NCBI RefSeq assembly: GCF_024347435.1
Contig: NZ_AP025480.1
Coordinates: 2,914,001 to 2,978,000, forward strand
From: Vibrio cyclitrophicus
Lineage (GTDB): Bacteria > Pseudomonadota > Gammaproteobacteria > Enterobacterales > Vibrionaceae
Reading direction: 5' to 3'
Length of the DNA stretch: 64,000 nucleotides
Shown: piece after piece, positions 41,910-52,188 of the stretch
How positions within the stretch are numbered: the first letter of the stretch is position 1
Layout: each line of letters begins with the position of its first letter
The notes under the pieces: model-generated
The model's input: the letters and a program-made list of their open reading frames with translations, nothing else
Databases searched by the model: none
Told to the model about the DNA's origin: nothing
Made by a program: the position numbers and the translations under genes

Positions 41910-43379
41910 TTACATCATAACAACATCAAACTGCTCTTGTATGTACAGAGGCTCAGCCTGGATTTTGACTTGTTTACCAATAAAGACTTCAAGCTCAGCA
42001 AGCGCATGAGATTCATCGCCCTCTAACGCCTCAGCGACTGCGGCTGCGGCATAGACAACGAACTTGTCTGCGTCGTAGGCACGATTCACGCGCGTGATCT
42101 CTCGAAGTATTTCATAACAAACCGTTTCGACTGTTTTCACGCTGCCGCGGCCTTCACAAGCGGGGCAGCTTGAACACAGAATATGCTCAATACTTTCACG
42201 AGTACGTTTACGAGTCATCTCCACCAAACCAAGCTGTGTGAAGCCATTAATATTGGTTTTCACGCGATCTTTGTCTAGCGCAGCTTCTAATGAAGTTAGT
42301 ACTCGCTTACGATGTTCCTCAGACAACATATCAATAAAGTCGATAATGATGATGCCACCTAAGTTACGCAGACGCAGTTGTCGAGCTATCGCTTGAGTCG
42401 CCTCTACGTTGGTATTGAAAATGGTTTCTTCTAGATTACGACGACCAACAAATGCGCCAGTGTTAATGTCGACAGTGGTCATCGCTTCCGTTTGGTCGAT
42501 AATCAGATATCCACCAGACTTTAATTCGACTTTACGATCCAATGAACGTTGAATTTCGTTTTCGGTATCGTACATATCAAAGATAGGCTTATCGCCTTCA
42601 TACAGCTCAAGCTTGTCAGTCAGCTCTGGCACGTACTCAGAAGTAAACTCTTTAAGATTTTCATACTCTAGACGAGAATCGACCTGAATCTTACTCAACT
42701 CAGTACCAACGAAGTCACGCAAAATACGTTGGCTTAGGCACAGCTCACCGTACAAGCGTGTACGAGCTTTGTGCTTACCACGACGCTCTAATACTTTTAA
42801 CCATAGTCGCTTTAAGAATGCCGCATCTTGAGCCAACTCATTCGAATCTGCACCTTCTGCTGCGGTACGGATGATAAAGCCACCATGTTCGTCACAGTAA
42901 CGAGACACGACTTTTTTAAGACGATTACGTTCAGACTCACTTTCAATTCGCTGAGATACGCCAACATGACTTGCACCAGGCATAAAGACCAGATAGCGAG
43001 ATGGCAAAGTAATATCAGTGGTTAAGCGGGCACCTTTGGTACCAAGAGGATCTTTGACGACTTGAACCACAATGTCTTGTCCTTGACGGACAAGCTCTGA
43101 AATATCACGAACCTGAAATTGCTTCTTTTCGTTTTCAGCAACACATTCAGTGTGTGGAACAATATCAGAGGCGTGCAAAAAAGCTGCTTTTTCAAGGCCT
43201 ATATCCACAAAAGCCGCCTGCATTCCCGGAAGTACACGGCTTACACGTCCTTTATAGATATTTCCTACGATACCGCGTCGAGCATCTCGTTCGACATGGA
43301 TCTCTTGAAGAGCCCCCCCTTCAATCATGGCCACACGAGTTTCACTCGGGGTCACGTTCAGCAACAATTCAGCACTCAT
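41910..43379 (-). CDS. rng: Ribonuclease G
   Basis: RNase G is an endonuclease that matures the 5' end of 16S rRNA and degrades some mRNAs. The 489 residues have the standard ELLLNVTPSETRVAMIEG start, an S1 domain (NIYKGRVSRVLPGMQAAFVDIG, split at residue 42-60), the DNase I-like catalytic domain with IIIIDFIDM near residue 345 and the zinc-link CPACEGRG near residue 406. No long C-terminal degradosome scaffold is present, which separates it from RNase E. It follows maf by 20 nt. Confidence 0.96.
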   Translation of the reverse strand: MSAELLLNVTPSETRVAMIEGGALQEIHVERDARRGIVGNIYKGRVSRVLPGMQAAFVDIGLEKAAFLHASDIVPHTECVAENEKKQFQVRDISELVRQGQDIVVQVVKDPLGTKGARLTTDITLPSRYLVFMPGASHVGVSQRIESESERNRLKKVVSRYCDEHGGFIIRTAAEGADSNELAQDAAFLKRLWLKVLERRGKHKARTRLYGELCLSQRILRDFVGTELSKIQVDSRLEYENLKEFTSEYVPELTDKLELYEGDKPIFDMYDTENEIQRSLDRKVELKSGGYLIIDQTEAMTTVDINTGAFVGRRNLEETIFNTNVEATQAIARQLRLRNLGGIIIIDFIDMLSEEHRKRVLTSLEAALDKDRVKTNINGFTQLGLVEMTRKRTRESIEHILCSSCPACEGRGSVKTVETVCYEILREITRVNRAYDADKFVVYAAAAVAEALEGDESHALAELEVFIGKQVKIQAEPLYIQEQFDVVMM

Positions 43380-43399
43380 GGTGCACCTCAGATTAGTAA

Positions 43400-44092
43400 T
43401 TATAAGAATTCTTGCAGTAGCTGGTCCGTTTCAAATAAAGGTAAGCCGACAACGGCGTAATAACTACCTTCGATTCGGGTAACAAAGCGTCCGCCCAAAC
43501 CTTGGATTCCATAGCTACCGGCTTTATCGCATGGCTCCCCTGTTTGCCAGTATTGTTCTATTTCTTTTTCACTGAGGGGTTTAAACCATACGTCGGTAAT
43601 AATGATTTCTGTCTTTTGTTTTTCTTCCGACACCACAGAAACGGCCGTCATCACTTGGTGACGATCATTCGCTAACTGAGTAAGCATGCGCTTAGAGTCG
43701 GCAAAATCAGTGGGCTTCTCGAGCACTTGCCCTTGGCTAACGACAACTGTGTCAGAACCAAGAACCACTGTTTCAGAGTTAAGATAAATAGGCTCAGAGC
43801 TAAGATCGACGGTCTCAGAGCCAACAGCTGCATTATCAAAACTAGGCTCTACAGTATCAGAACTAGAAATGACATTCTGCTTTTCAGAAGGGTTATCTTT
43901 CAATAAAGACAACGCTGCTAAGGCTTTATCTAAAGATAGTCGCTTAACATACTCTTCGGCGGTTTCTTGGGCATGTTTACACTCTTCAACATCGGTTACG
44001 AGGACAGAAAACTCATAACCAAGTTGAGATAGCAATTCTTTGCGGCGTGGAGAACCGGATGCCAAAACTAAATATTTCTTTTCCATCGTCAT
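43400..44092 (-). CDS. maf: Maf-family nucleotide pyrophosphatase with amplified heptad
   Basis: Corresponds to E. coli YhdE, a dTTP/UTP pyrophosphatase thought to clear modified nucleotides. The 230 residues include the N-terminal LASGSPRRKELL (residues 10-21), the catalytic SDTVVVS (113-119), ADSKRMLTQLANDRHQVMTAVSV and DKAGSYGIQGLGG. The family usually has about 190-197 residues. The extra length is a tandem array of six 7-residue units at 78-119, five of them additional, each resembling the catalytic heptad. The reading frame stays open, so the enzyme may still fold with an enlarged loop. Gene order mreBCD-maf-rng is standard. Confidence 0.93.
   Translation of the reverse strand: MTMEKKYLVLASGSPRRKELLSQLGYEFSVLVTDVEECKHAQETAEEYVKRLSLDKALAALSLLKDNPSEKQNVISSSDTVEPSFDNAAVGSETVDLSSEPIYLNSETVVLGSDTVVVSQGQVLEKPTDFADSKRMLTQLANDRHQVMTAVSVVSEEKQKTEIIITDVWFKPLSEKEIEQYWQTGEPCDKAGSYGIQGLGGRFVTRIEGSYYAVVGLPLFETDQLLQEFL
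43736..43861 (-). repeat. Six-unit 21-bp tandem repeat inside maf
   Basis: Units at 43736, 43757, 43778, 43799, 43820 and 43841, each 21 bp and most ending in TCAGA on the plus strand. In protein order they encode SDTVEPS, FDNAAVG, SETVDLS, SEPIYLN, SETVVLG and SDTVVVS. The last is the native catalytic heptad. The array stays in frame whatever the copy number. Confidence 0.9.
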
Positions 44093-44093
44093 A

Positions 44094-44582
44094 CTACCTC
44101 ACATGCCAATGGCGACGCACACGTCTCATTAATAAAAACATCCAAGGCCAAAGTATACAGTTTATCAATGCGCTCCATAACGATAATGGATTGAAAACGA
44201 CATCTTGGATCAAATATTCACCAAAGAAGATCAACACTTCAAACAATACCGTCAACGCCGCAATAATCATGGCTTGTTGCCATAGCGCCATGTTACGTAT
44301 CACGAGAAAGTTAAGCGCAATAATGTACATCACTATTGCCATCATCATTCCACGAATACCCAATGTTGAACCAATCAATAGGTCCCACAATAGGCCCAAA
44401 ATCAAAGCACTACCCACGTTAACACGGTGTGGCAGAGCAAGAACCCAATAACACGTCACCAGTAACAACCATGACGGTCGAAATAGATCTAAGCTACCAG
44501 GCCAAGGAATGGTTTGCAGAATAAGCGCGATCAAAAATGAGCAACCAATTACTACTTTGCTTCTTAAAACGCTATTGGCCAT
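44094..44582 (-). CDS. mreD: Rod shape-determining protein MreD
   Basis: An integral membrane partner of MreC in the cell-wall elongation complex. I take the ATG at 44582, preceded by AGAGGG at a suitable distance, giving 162 residues; the GTG at 44588 is too close to that site. About five to six hydrophobic helices, beginning VVIGCSFLIALILQTI and including PSWLLLVTCYWVLALPHRV. It overlaps the mreC stop by 11 bp. Confidence 0.93.
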   Translation of the reverse strand: MANSVLRSKVVIGCSFLIALILQTIPWPGSLDLFRPSWLLLVTCYWVLALPHRVNVGSALILGLLWDLLIGSTLGIRGMMMAIVMYIIALNFLVIRNMALWQQAMIIAALTVLFEVLIFFGEYLIQDVVFNPLSLWSALINCILWPWMFLLMRRVRRHWHVR

Positions 44583-45459
44583 CTTCACCCTCTAACAATA
44601 CTTGTTTAATGCTGATTTGATCCGCTTGCATCTGTTTGTTTTCATCAGGCCAAACAAGCAATAAGTACCTGAGCTTATCAAACTCAACCACAGGCTCTGC
44701 TTTAATAACCGCAAATTCACGTTTCGGGTCATAATCGACTGAAGAAACATAAGCCACAGGGTAGCCTTCAGGATAAACCCCGCCTAAACCCGATGTCACC
44801 AACAAGTCTTCTTCTTGAATATCAGTACTGGTTGGAATGTGTTCTAGTTGAATCTCATCAATCATGCCATTACCGGAAGCGATCACTCGAATATCATTAC
44901 GAATGACTTGAACAGGAATCGCATTGTTTGCGTCAATCAGTAACAGGACACGGCTATTGTGAGCAGCGACAAAAGTCACTTGGCCGACAATGCCTTTTTC
45001 GTTGATCACCGGTTGACCTTCATACACCCCATCAATCTGACCTTTATCGATCACAACTTGATGACGATAGGGTGAAGTATCTACCGCCATAACTTCTGTG
45101 ACGACTTTCTTTTCATCACGGATAAACGGAGATCCTAATAGCTTACGAAGGCGCTTGTTTTCTTCTTGGTATTGCTCAAGCAGAATCAGCTCGCTTTTTA
45201 GACGCAAGACTTCTCGTTTAATATTATGGTTGGATTCGATTAGTCCTTTACGAGTACTAAAACGGTCGTAGACACCATCGAACATAGTGCGAGGTAAGTT
45301 GGCTGCGTATTGAATTGGGGCAACCATGCTGTTCAATAGATAGCGGACATTTGAGAAAGCATCTAAACGACTATCAGCCAGCATAAGGCTGGCTGATAAA
45401 ATTACAGCAAAAAACAGGCGCAATTGTAGAGAGGGACCTCTACCAAAAATTGGCTTCAT
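44572..45459 (-). CDS. mreC: Rod shape-determining protein MreC
   Basis: MreC is a periplasmic scaffold linking MreB to the peptidoglycan synthases. The 295 residues have an N-terminal membrane segment (about 10-27), a coiled coil (about 75-105, KREVLRLKSELILLEQYQEE split) and the two beta-barrel domains with KGQIDGVYEGQPVINEKG and LLVTSGLGGVYPEGYPV. It follows mreB by about 94 nt that hold a hairpin, and overlaps mreD. Confidence 0.95.
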   Translation of the reverse strand: MKPIFGRGPSLQLRLFFAVILSASLMLADSRLDAFSNVRYLLNSMVAPIQYAANLPRTMFDGVYDRFSTRKGLIESNHNIKREVLRLKSELILLEQYQEENKRLRKLLGSPFIRDEKKVVTEVMAVDTSPYRHQVVIDKGQIDGVYEGQPVINEKGIVGQVTFVAAHNSRVLLLIDANNAIPVQVIRNDIRVIASGNGMIDEIQLEHIPTSTDIQEEDLLVTSGLGGVYPEGYPVAYVSSVDYDPKREFAVIKAEPVVEFDKLRYLLLVWPDENKQMQADQISIKQVLLEGEDGQ

Positions 45460-45505
45460 TCTATATTTGGTCCTAGAGCTACATTTGATCCTATAGGCAA
45501 GGTCC

Positions 45506-45543
45506 TAGGCTCTTTACATACAACTAGATAATAAAAGAGCCTA
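45506..45543 (-). other. Hairpin between mreB and mreC
   Basis: TAGGCTCTTT (45506-45515) pairs perfectly with AAAGAGCCTA (45534-45543) across an 18-nt loop, right after the mreB stop. There is no T run. It could end or protect an mreB-only transcript, which would fit the need for more MreB than MreC. Confidence 0.5.
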
Positions 45544-45553
45544 ACACTAGATA

Positions 45554-46606
<1,053 letters not shown>

Positions 46607-46649
46607 TCATCCTGCAAGAATTAGAAGACAAAAATTGCACTAAATGTAC

Positions 46650-46678
46650 CAATGCCTTGCTGTCACGGCAAGGCATTG
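46650..46678 (-). terminator. Stem-loop between mshQ and mreB
   Basis: CAATGCCTTGC (46650-46660) pairs perfectly with GCAAGGCATTG (46668-46678) around a 7-nt loop. No T run follows on the minus strand, so it is at best a non-canonical terminator of the MSHA operon. Confidence 0.5.
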
Positions 46679-46747
46679 AAGTATAAACATGGACTGAAAC
46701 CCGCAATTTCTTACAGATTCCTAACTTAAGCGGCAAAAATTATATTA

Positions 46748-49700
46748 TTACTGACCTGTTAAGCCACTTTCCCCTCGGTAGATCACACGATCGTTACCGC
46801 GGTAGATGCCAAATGTGACGACAGTTGAGGGATCTTCATCGCCTAAACCTCTCCAGTTATACTGTAGCCAGGGTTGAGCCCCCTCACTTCCAAAACAAGT
46901 AGCTCCACTTGGGGAGCTACCCTGCCTTAAAAACAGCCTAACTTGCTCACGACGACTAGTTTCTTGCTTAGCAATAAGGTTACTCGATATCCCATTCAAT
47001 ACTGACACTGTATCATCATTTCCATCATCATCTATATCGCTAGTTAGCTTGGCATCTGTTGGCTCTGTATCATCCCAAATTTTAGTTACACAGTAATCAC
47101 TACCGTTAAACTGGCTTCCACTATCATCAGAATTAATTTCAAATTTACTTCCGGACCAATACTGAACTTCTAATGGAACTTGGATCTTACGACCTTGATT
47201 GCCTCCTACATCTTTGAGAGACATTCGTCCATACCTAAAATCCGGTTGAAAGCTAAACTTAGTACCATTGGTATAATCTGTATTAGTATTGTCTAAGTCT
47301 AGAAATTGCAAATCTACACCATCAACTTTATCACTGACCCATACCCCAAACTCACTATTAGTATTATCGTACGGGCCATCTTCACTAGCTAACCTTAAGA
47401 ATTCATAATCAAAATTTTCAATTGTTAAACGAGCCGAAGACCAATCATCTTCACCCCAACTAATGTGGTCCGCATCCTTTCCTCCTGATAACCAAACCCT
47501 TGTATTTAAAACTGTACCATCTTCCTCTATTGCTACGTGCTTAATCGATGCCTTTAATGAACCCGCAAATAGACCATAGTTAGTCACTGGTTCGTTATCT
47601 CGATTGCGAGCTTCAACGATAAAATTGAAAGAAATACCCTGTGCCATATAAGCAAAGTTATCGTGACCGCTAGAATAGTTCCATCTGTTGCTAATAAGTG
47701 TTAAGTAATCCGGGTAAAAGCGCCCTATATTCTTGTTACCAGACAATCCACCGAGAATCTTGCCGTAAAAACTGTTTGAGTTTTCAGTCACTTTAAAGTT
47801 GACACTACCAACCTCTGAATACTTTAAGCTTTTGAATTTATAACCATTATCAGAAGAAACAATATCAGAACTAGATTGAGTCAGTTGACTACTCGGTTCT
47901 AAACTACCTAACACTGCATCACCATTACTAGGTGTATCTAATGTATGATTCGCACCTACTGCACCTGAAGAAATCAAATAGTTTTGTGTTACCAAGTTAT
48001 TGTTACATAGCTGATTAGCGTCATTCGTGAACCTAATTGGTTTAGCAAACACGTCAAACTCTTCCCCCGCTGCAACAAATGCTGCCCCACTACTGCTGTT
48101 ACCATCAGAGTTATTACCCGTACAGATCGCAAATTGCCACGGGCGAGAATAAATAGAAAAGCTCCCTTCTAAATCGTAACTCCCATCATCAGGACAACCA
48201 GCGAAACCAGTACAATCAAAACTGCTATCTTTTAAAGTGACGTTGAAAAGCCCTGACTCAGAGATAGTTAAGTCAGTTGCAGCGCTGCCTTTTTTGAATT
48301 CAGGTAAGTAAGTTAACGTTCCATCAGAGCCATTCCAAGAATTATCCAGCTCATGAGTAATGGTTACTTGCTTCTCGGCTTCTCCTACATAGTTTTCAGC
48401 AACTACAATAGAGTCACCTAGGTCACAGGCTAAAACTTTAGTTACCGTAGGAGTAGCTTGCCCCGCAATAACGTTAAGGCGATTTGTTGGACTATTGCCA
48501 TCCACTAAAGAGAATTTAAATGGTACGAACTTGAACTGGCTTTCTACCTCTTTACCAGTGTCATCCACTAATATTGCCGTGAGTGTGTAATCTGAGTCAA
48601 AATTGATGGTGTCAGTCTCTTTAGCGACAACTTTTAAAGTTAATTCACCATCGTCATTTGAAACATAATTAGGGTATACACCGGTGCCGGAACCTTGTTG
48701 TACAGAAATGTCGAATTCATCAGCGTCAGGCGTAATAGCTACGGTAACACCTAGGCTTTCCCCCACACCATTGTTAGAGGTATTAATAGTAAATTGAGGG
48801 GAATCGTCGCCACACATCAAAGCTAAGTCGGTCGCGGGAGATATCTCTATCTCGTAATCATCGCTTGGTAACATACAAGATGTTGCAGCAGAAATAAGTG
48901 ATTGACCTGACATATGAACACTCTCAGCAGCAACCCCGCCATAAATTCTGGCGTCATTACTAATTCTTACAGGTTGTTCACTATACAATAAGCCGACAAA
49001 TGTGCTTGGCTTCGTTGAACTATTGCTATTGCTATTGCTATTGCTATTGATATTCACACTATTGGAATTCGATTCCAATACATTGACACGCAAATAAGTA
49101 TCGGCCTCTAGAGTTGGTTTATCAACGACCCTGCTATCAATAGGTACACCAAAAAACGCTCGGTTATTAAGCTGGAGTTTATTGGTGAAAATCGTAACGG
49201 AGTCACCGCTCTTGACTTGTACCTCACCATCTTCCCAGACATTGATGGACCCTATTTTATACTTACCTGCTTCTATCGTTACTATTCCACCAACATTCAA
49301 GGTTTGGTATTCGTAAATTGGTTGGCCGTCGCTGTCAGTCAAAGGTAAGGTTAGCGTATCCCCCGCATTAACATTGACAGAAACAGTTAGGTTATCAGGC
49401 ATATCCTCTAGCAGTTCTTTAGGTACCATCAAGTCTTCTAAGCCGCCACACTCTAAACCATCACAAGCACCACCGGTTGACCAATTTGTACCATCAGTCA
49501 TCCAGTCATCATCAAAGCCGAGATACCTCCGGTTTCCATCTTTAAAAGAACCAATAACGCGAGATGAATTATAAGCTTCGAATGCTCCGATAGTTCCATC
49601 GGTTCGTATCCAAGTTTGGACTGGACTTTTGTTATTAAAACCATCACAAATACCAAGTTCGTTTGGTCGATCAAACATAAAAAAACCAACATCCTCTGCT

Positions 49701-51754
49701 ATATGTGAGCGTTCGCTGTCCTTATCCATGTCTTCTTCAACAATAAAATAAACTTCATCTTCAGTAACATGACAACGACGAACCCAACCACCGTTATTAC
49801 CACTTCTTGAGTTTTTATTTGCAATTAGAATTGGTGGAGCATCAAAATTAGCTTCGGAAATACTGGTTGATTCCTCACAACCAATTTCTATTGGGGAAAT
49901 GACTTTTTCATTAAGCGTGGTAGTGACTCGAGTCTCTCCATTTCCTAAAAAGAAGCGAGCACCTTGAGTAATGCCTGAACCTTCACCAGCAACAAAAGCG
50001 ACTTTCTCTGGTTCACTAATATCGTTATTGTTGATGACTTCAGATTTTTCAAGGGCTAAATAAAAGCGTTCGGTATTCACACCTCTTGCCATACCCGTAA
50101 ACCAAGCTGAGCTATTATTTTTGGTTTGCGGTTGAACAAGCACACCTGGAATATTTGAGAAAGTACTTAGACCAAAATCTTCAAATTTAATAAGGTCAGC
50201 ATTATTTCTTTCACTACTAATTTGTGAAGCTGCAGTATTTGTTTCCACTAAGCCCGCGACAATTCGTCCTTTTCCGTTCCCAAGAGAAATCACCCCTTCT
50301 TGAATAACGAAATAATCGATATTAAGTGAATTTAAATCTTCATCACTCAACATTGGGGCATCAAGGTATGTTGTATTACTGGTATTACGTTTAACGCTCG
50401 GTGCAATCTCTTGTACTACAGTTGCAGAGGTCAAACTTGTTCCAATAACAGAAGCTGTTGAGGGTAACTCTGTCGTTCTCGCGCTCAAAACTGATAGACT
50501 GGCATCAATGGTAGGCATAACAAACACCAAAGGAACCGTAGTGTAAGTTTTGTCGAATTCCAATGTGCAAGACACTCTTTGTCTATCTGCATCATCGTTA
50601 GTACCAGGTTCGATAATGCGACAGCTGTCTTTGGTTAAGGTCCCAAATTCAAATTGTGGATTTTGGTTGATTGGAGGCTCAGTAGAATCGCAAGCATCAA
50701 CAGGATAGGTGCGGTGTAGGCAAGTGCCATGAACTATGCTGTTATCATTGAAGTTAATGATTGCCCAGCCATTATCTGGACTTGACGCTGTGGCATCTCC
50801 CATAATGACTGTATTGCCTGATAAATCAATATTAGAGTTGATCGACGTGACATTTCCCTGAACGGTACTATTGATTAAATCAAGTTCGTAAACAGTATCA
50901 GCATTACCGCCAATAAACGCATTAGTTGCGGTTATTTTTTGTGCAGAAGCATCACCACCAATCGAAGAATCATCTATTATTATCGAGTTAGTAGATGCTG
51001 CTTTTGCATAGCCTCCAATACTTGAGTCGTTAGTCAAATTTATTGATTGAGCTTCTGCATATCCCGTTATAGAAGAGTTATCTGCAAATAACGCAAATTC
51101 AACATTAGTGTTTCCTCCTACTGACGCATCTGTCAACGCTAGAGATTGAGCTTTTATATCACCAGTAACTGATGAGTTCTCGACCGTCGCACCATCCACG
51201 ATCTGAACGTCACCACCAATACTAGAACCATTACTCAAGTCGAATGCCCCTCCTCCAGAAACATCACTTCCTATACTGGTAGCGATGATCGTAATGCCGT
51301 AACTCACATCGACATTCCCATGAATAGAAGAGTTTGATAACGATAGAGTTCCAGCACCAAGGATGCTTCCAGGAAGAGTGACTTCCGAGAGCGAAGATTC
51401 CCCCCCACCAGCACCAGATAAAGTAGTTGTCCCCTCATTACCAGAAGAAGAAACAACCGGTTTAAATTCTGTATTTGTTATATTAAAAGTCTGGTCAGCT
51501 TTAACGACACTATTATCATAAAGATTAATAGTGTTATTGCGTGAAGAAAAAATCCCGTGACATCGATACTCTCTAGCCCACTCAGAACCATTTATAGATA
51601 TCGGTGCTTGTCCTCCTTCATTATATTTACATAACTGTTTAAAGTCAGATTCAAGCTCTAAGTTGTAAGTTGCGCCATAAGATAACGAAGAAGTAAGTAA
51701 AGTAGTTAATAACAAAAAAAACTGAAATTGTTTAACCATAAATTTCTTTATCAT
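46748..51754 (-). CDS. mshQ: MSHA biogenesis protein MshQ
   Basis: The large last gene of the MSHA locus, likely a pilus-associated or tip adhesin. The ATG at 51754 overlaps the mshP stop (ATGA) and follows GAAGGAAG, giving 1668 residues with a signal peptide cleaved near SYGAT. Residues about 125-325 are a ladder of short repeats (SSIGGDA-like) typical of a right-handed beta helix. Two Cys-containing beta domains follow (near FEFGTLTKDSCRIIEPG and TRVTTTLNEKVIS), then an NS repeat and a C-terminal DUF6701-type region ending VTFGIYRGNDRVIYRGESG. It looks more A+T-rich than mreB. MshQ is among the most variable MSHA genes. Confidence 0.88.
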   Translation of the reverse strand: MIKKFMVKQFQFFLLLTTLLTSSLSYGATYNLELESDFKQLCKYNEGGQAPISINGSEWAREYRCHGIFSSRNNTINLYDNSVVKADQTFNITNTEFKPVVSSSGNEGTTTLSGAGGGESSLSEVTLPGSILGAGTLSLSNSSIHGNVDVSYGITIIATSIGSDVSGGGAFDLSNGSSIGGDVQIVDGATVENSSVTGDIKAQSLALTDASVGGNTNVEFALFADNSSITGYAEAQSINLTNDSSIGGYAKAASTNSIIIDDSSIGGDASAQKITATNAFIGGNADTVYELDLINSTVQGNVTSINSNIDLSGNTVIMGDATASSPDNGWAIINFNDNSIVHGTCLHRTYPVDACDSTEPPINQNPQFEFGTLTKDSCRIIEPGTNDDADRQRVSCTLEFDKTYTTVPLVFVMPTIDASLSVLSARTTELPSTASVIGTSLTSATVVQEIAPSVKRNTSNTTYLDAPMLSDEDLNSLNIDYFVIQEGVISLGNGKGRIVAGLVETNTAASQISSERNNADLIKFEDFGLSTFSNIPGVLVQPQTKNNSSAWFTGMARGVNTERFYLALEKSEVINNNDISEPEKVAFVAGEGSGITQGARFFLGNGETRVTTTLNEKVISPIEIGCEESTSISEANFDAPPILIANKNSRSGNNGGWVRRCHVTEDEVYFIVEEDMDKDSERSHIAEDVGFFMFDRPNELGICDGFNNKSPVQTWIRTDGTIGAFEAYNSSRVIGSFKDGNRRYLGFDDDWMTDGTNWSTGGACDGLECGGLEDLMVPKELLEDMPDNLTVSVNVNAGDTLTLPLTDSDGQPIYEYQTLNVGGIVTIEAGKYKIGSINVWEDGEVQVKSGDSVTIFTNKLQLNNRAFFGVPIDSRVVDKPTLEADTYLRVNVLESNSNSVNINSNSNSNSNSSTKPSTFVGLLYSEQPVRISNDARIYGGVAAESVHMSGQSLISAATSCMLPSDDYEIEISPATDLALMCGDDSPQFTINTSNNGVGESLGVTVAITPDADEFDISVQQGSGTGVYPNYVSNDDGELTLKVVAKETDTINFDSDYTLTAILVDDTGKEVESQFKFVPFKFSLVDGNSPTNRLNVIAGQATPTVTKVLACDLGDSIVVAENYVGEAEKQVTITHELDNSWNGSDGTLTYLPEFKKGSAATDLTISESGLFNVTLKDSSFDCTGFAGCPDDGSYDLEGSFSIYSRPWQFAICTGNNSDGNSSSGAAFVAAGEEFDVFAKPIRFTNDANQLCNNNLVTQNYLISSGAVGANHTLDTPSNGDAVLGSLEPSSQLTQSSSDIVSSDNGYKFKSLKYSEVGSVNFKVTENSNSFYGKILGGLSGNKNIGRFYPDYLTLISNRWNYSSGHDNFAYMAQGISFNFIVEARNRDNEPVTNYGLFAGSLKASIKHVAIEEDGTVLNTRVWLSGGKDADHISWGEDDWSSARLTIENFDYEFLRLASEDGPYDNTNSEFGVWVSDKVDGVDLQFLDLDNTNTDYTNGTKFSFQPDFRYGRMSLKDVGGNQGRKIQVPLEVQYWSGSKFEINSDDSGSQFNGSDYCVTKIWDDTEPTDAKLTSDIDDDGNDDTVSVLNGISSNLIAKQETSRREQVRLFLRQGSSPSGATCFGSEGAQPWLQYNWRGLGDEDPSTVVTFGIYRGNDRVIYRGESGLTGQ
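49021..49050 (-). repeat. Hexanucleotide microsatellite in mshQ
   Basis: TATTGC is repeated four times and followed by one TATTGA copy on the plus strand. It encodes alternating Asn and Ser in MshQ. As the unit is 6 bp, copy changes lengthen or shorten the linker without breaking the frame. Confidence 0.85.
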
Positions 51755-52188
51755 AGCTCTACTTCCTTCACCCAAACTTCTTGAATACGCTGCACTTGGT
51801 TGATACCTGAACCACAAATAGCTGTTGATTCAATTTTGAAAAAGCCAACGCGATCTAAAGTTCCAATTTGGCTACAAGTTAATTCGCCTACAGTACAGAT
51901 AGTCGACATCCCACTGCTCACTTGATTTGAATTTAAGTTACCACACGCTGCACTAACACTTGTTGAAACCGCGGGTGATACAGTCAAAGGGTACACTTTA
52001 GTAAGTGCCCACTCATTAGCAGAATGCGCGAGCAACCAGGCTTGTGTACCAAGCTGTTTACGCGTCAAGGTATCGTGATTTGACCACTGAACTTGCACTA
52101 AAGAAGTCGCAAGGAAACCCATCACCACAATAACAAATACTGCGACGACTAAAACACTACCTTGTTGAGACGATTTTCTATGGCGCAT
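51751..52188 (-). CDS. mshP: MSHA biogenesis protein MshP
   Basis: A 145-residue PilX-like protein. I choose the ATG at 52188, beginning MRHRKSSQQGSVLVVAV, over an upstream in-frame start at 52218 inside mshO. A hydrophobic helix (residues 11-30) follows GS in place of the usual GF prepilin site. It probably joins the minor pilin complex. It overlaps mshO by 11 bp and mshQ by 4 bp. Confidence 0.86.
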   Translation of the reverse strand: MRHRKSSQQGSVLVVAVFVIVVMGFLATSLVQVQWSNHDTLTRKQLGTQAWLLAHSANEWALTKVYPLTVSPAVSTSVSAACGNLNSNQVSSGMSTICTVGELTCSQIGTLDRVGFFKIESTAICGSGINQVQRIQEVWVKEVEL

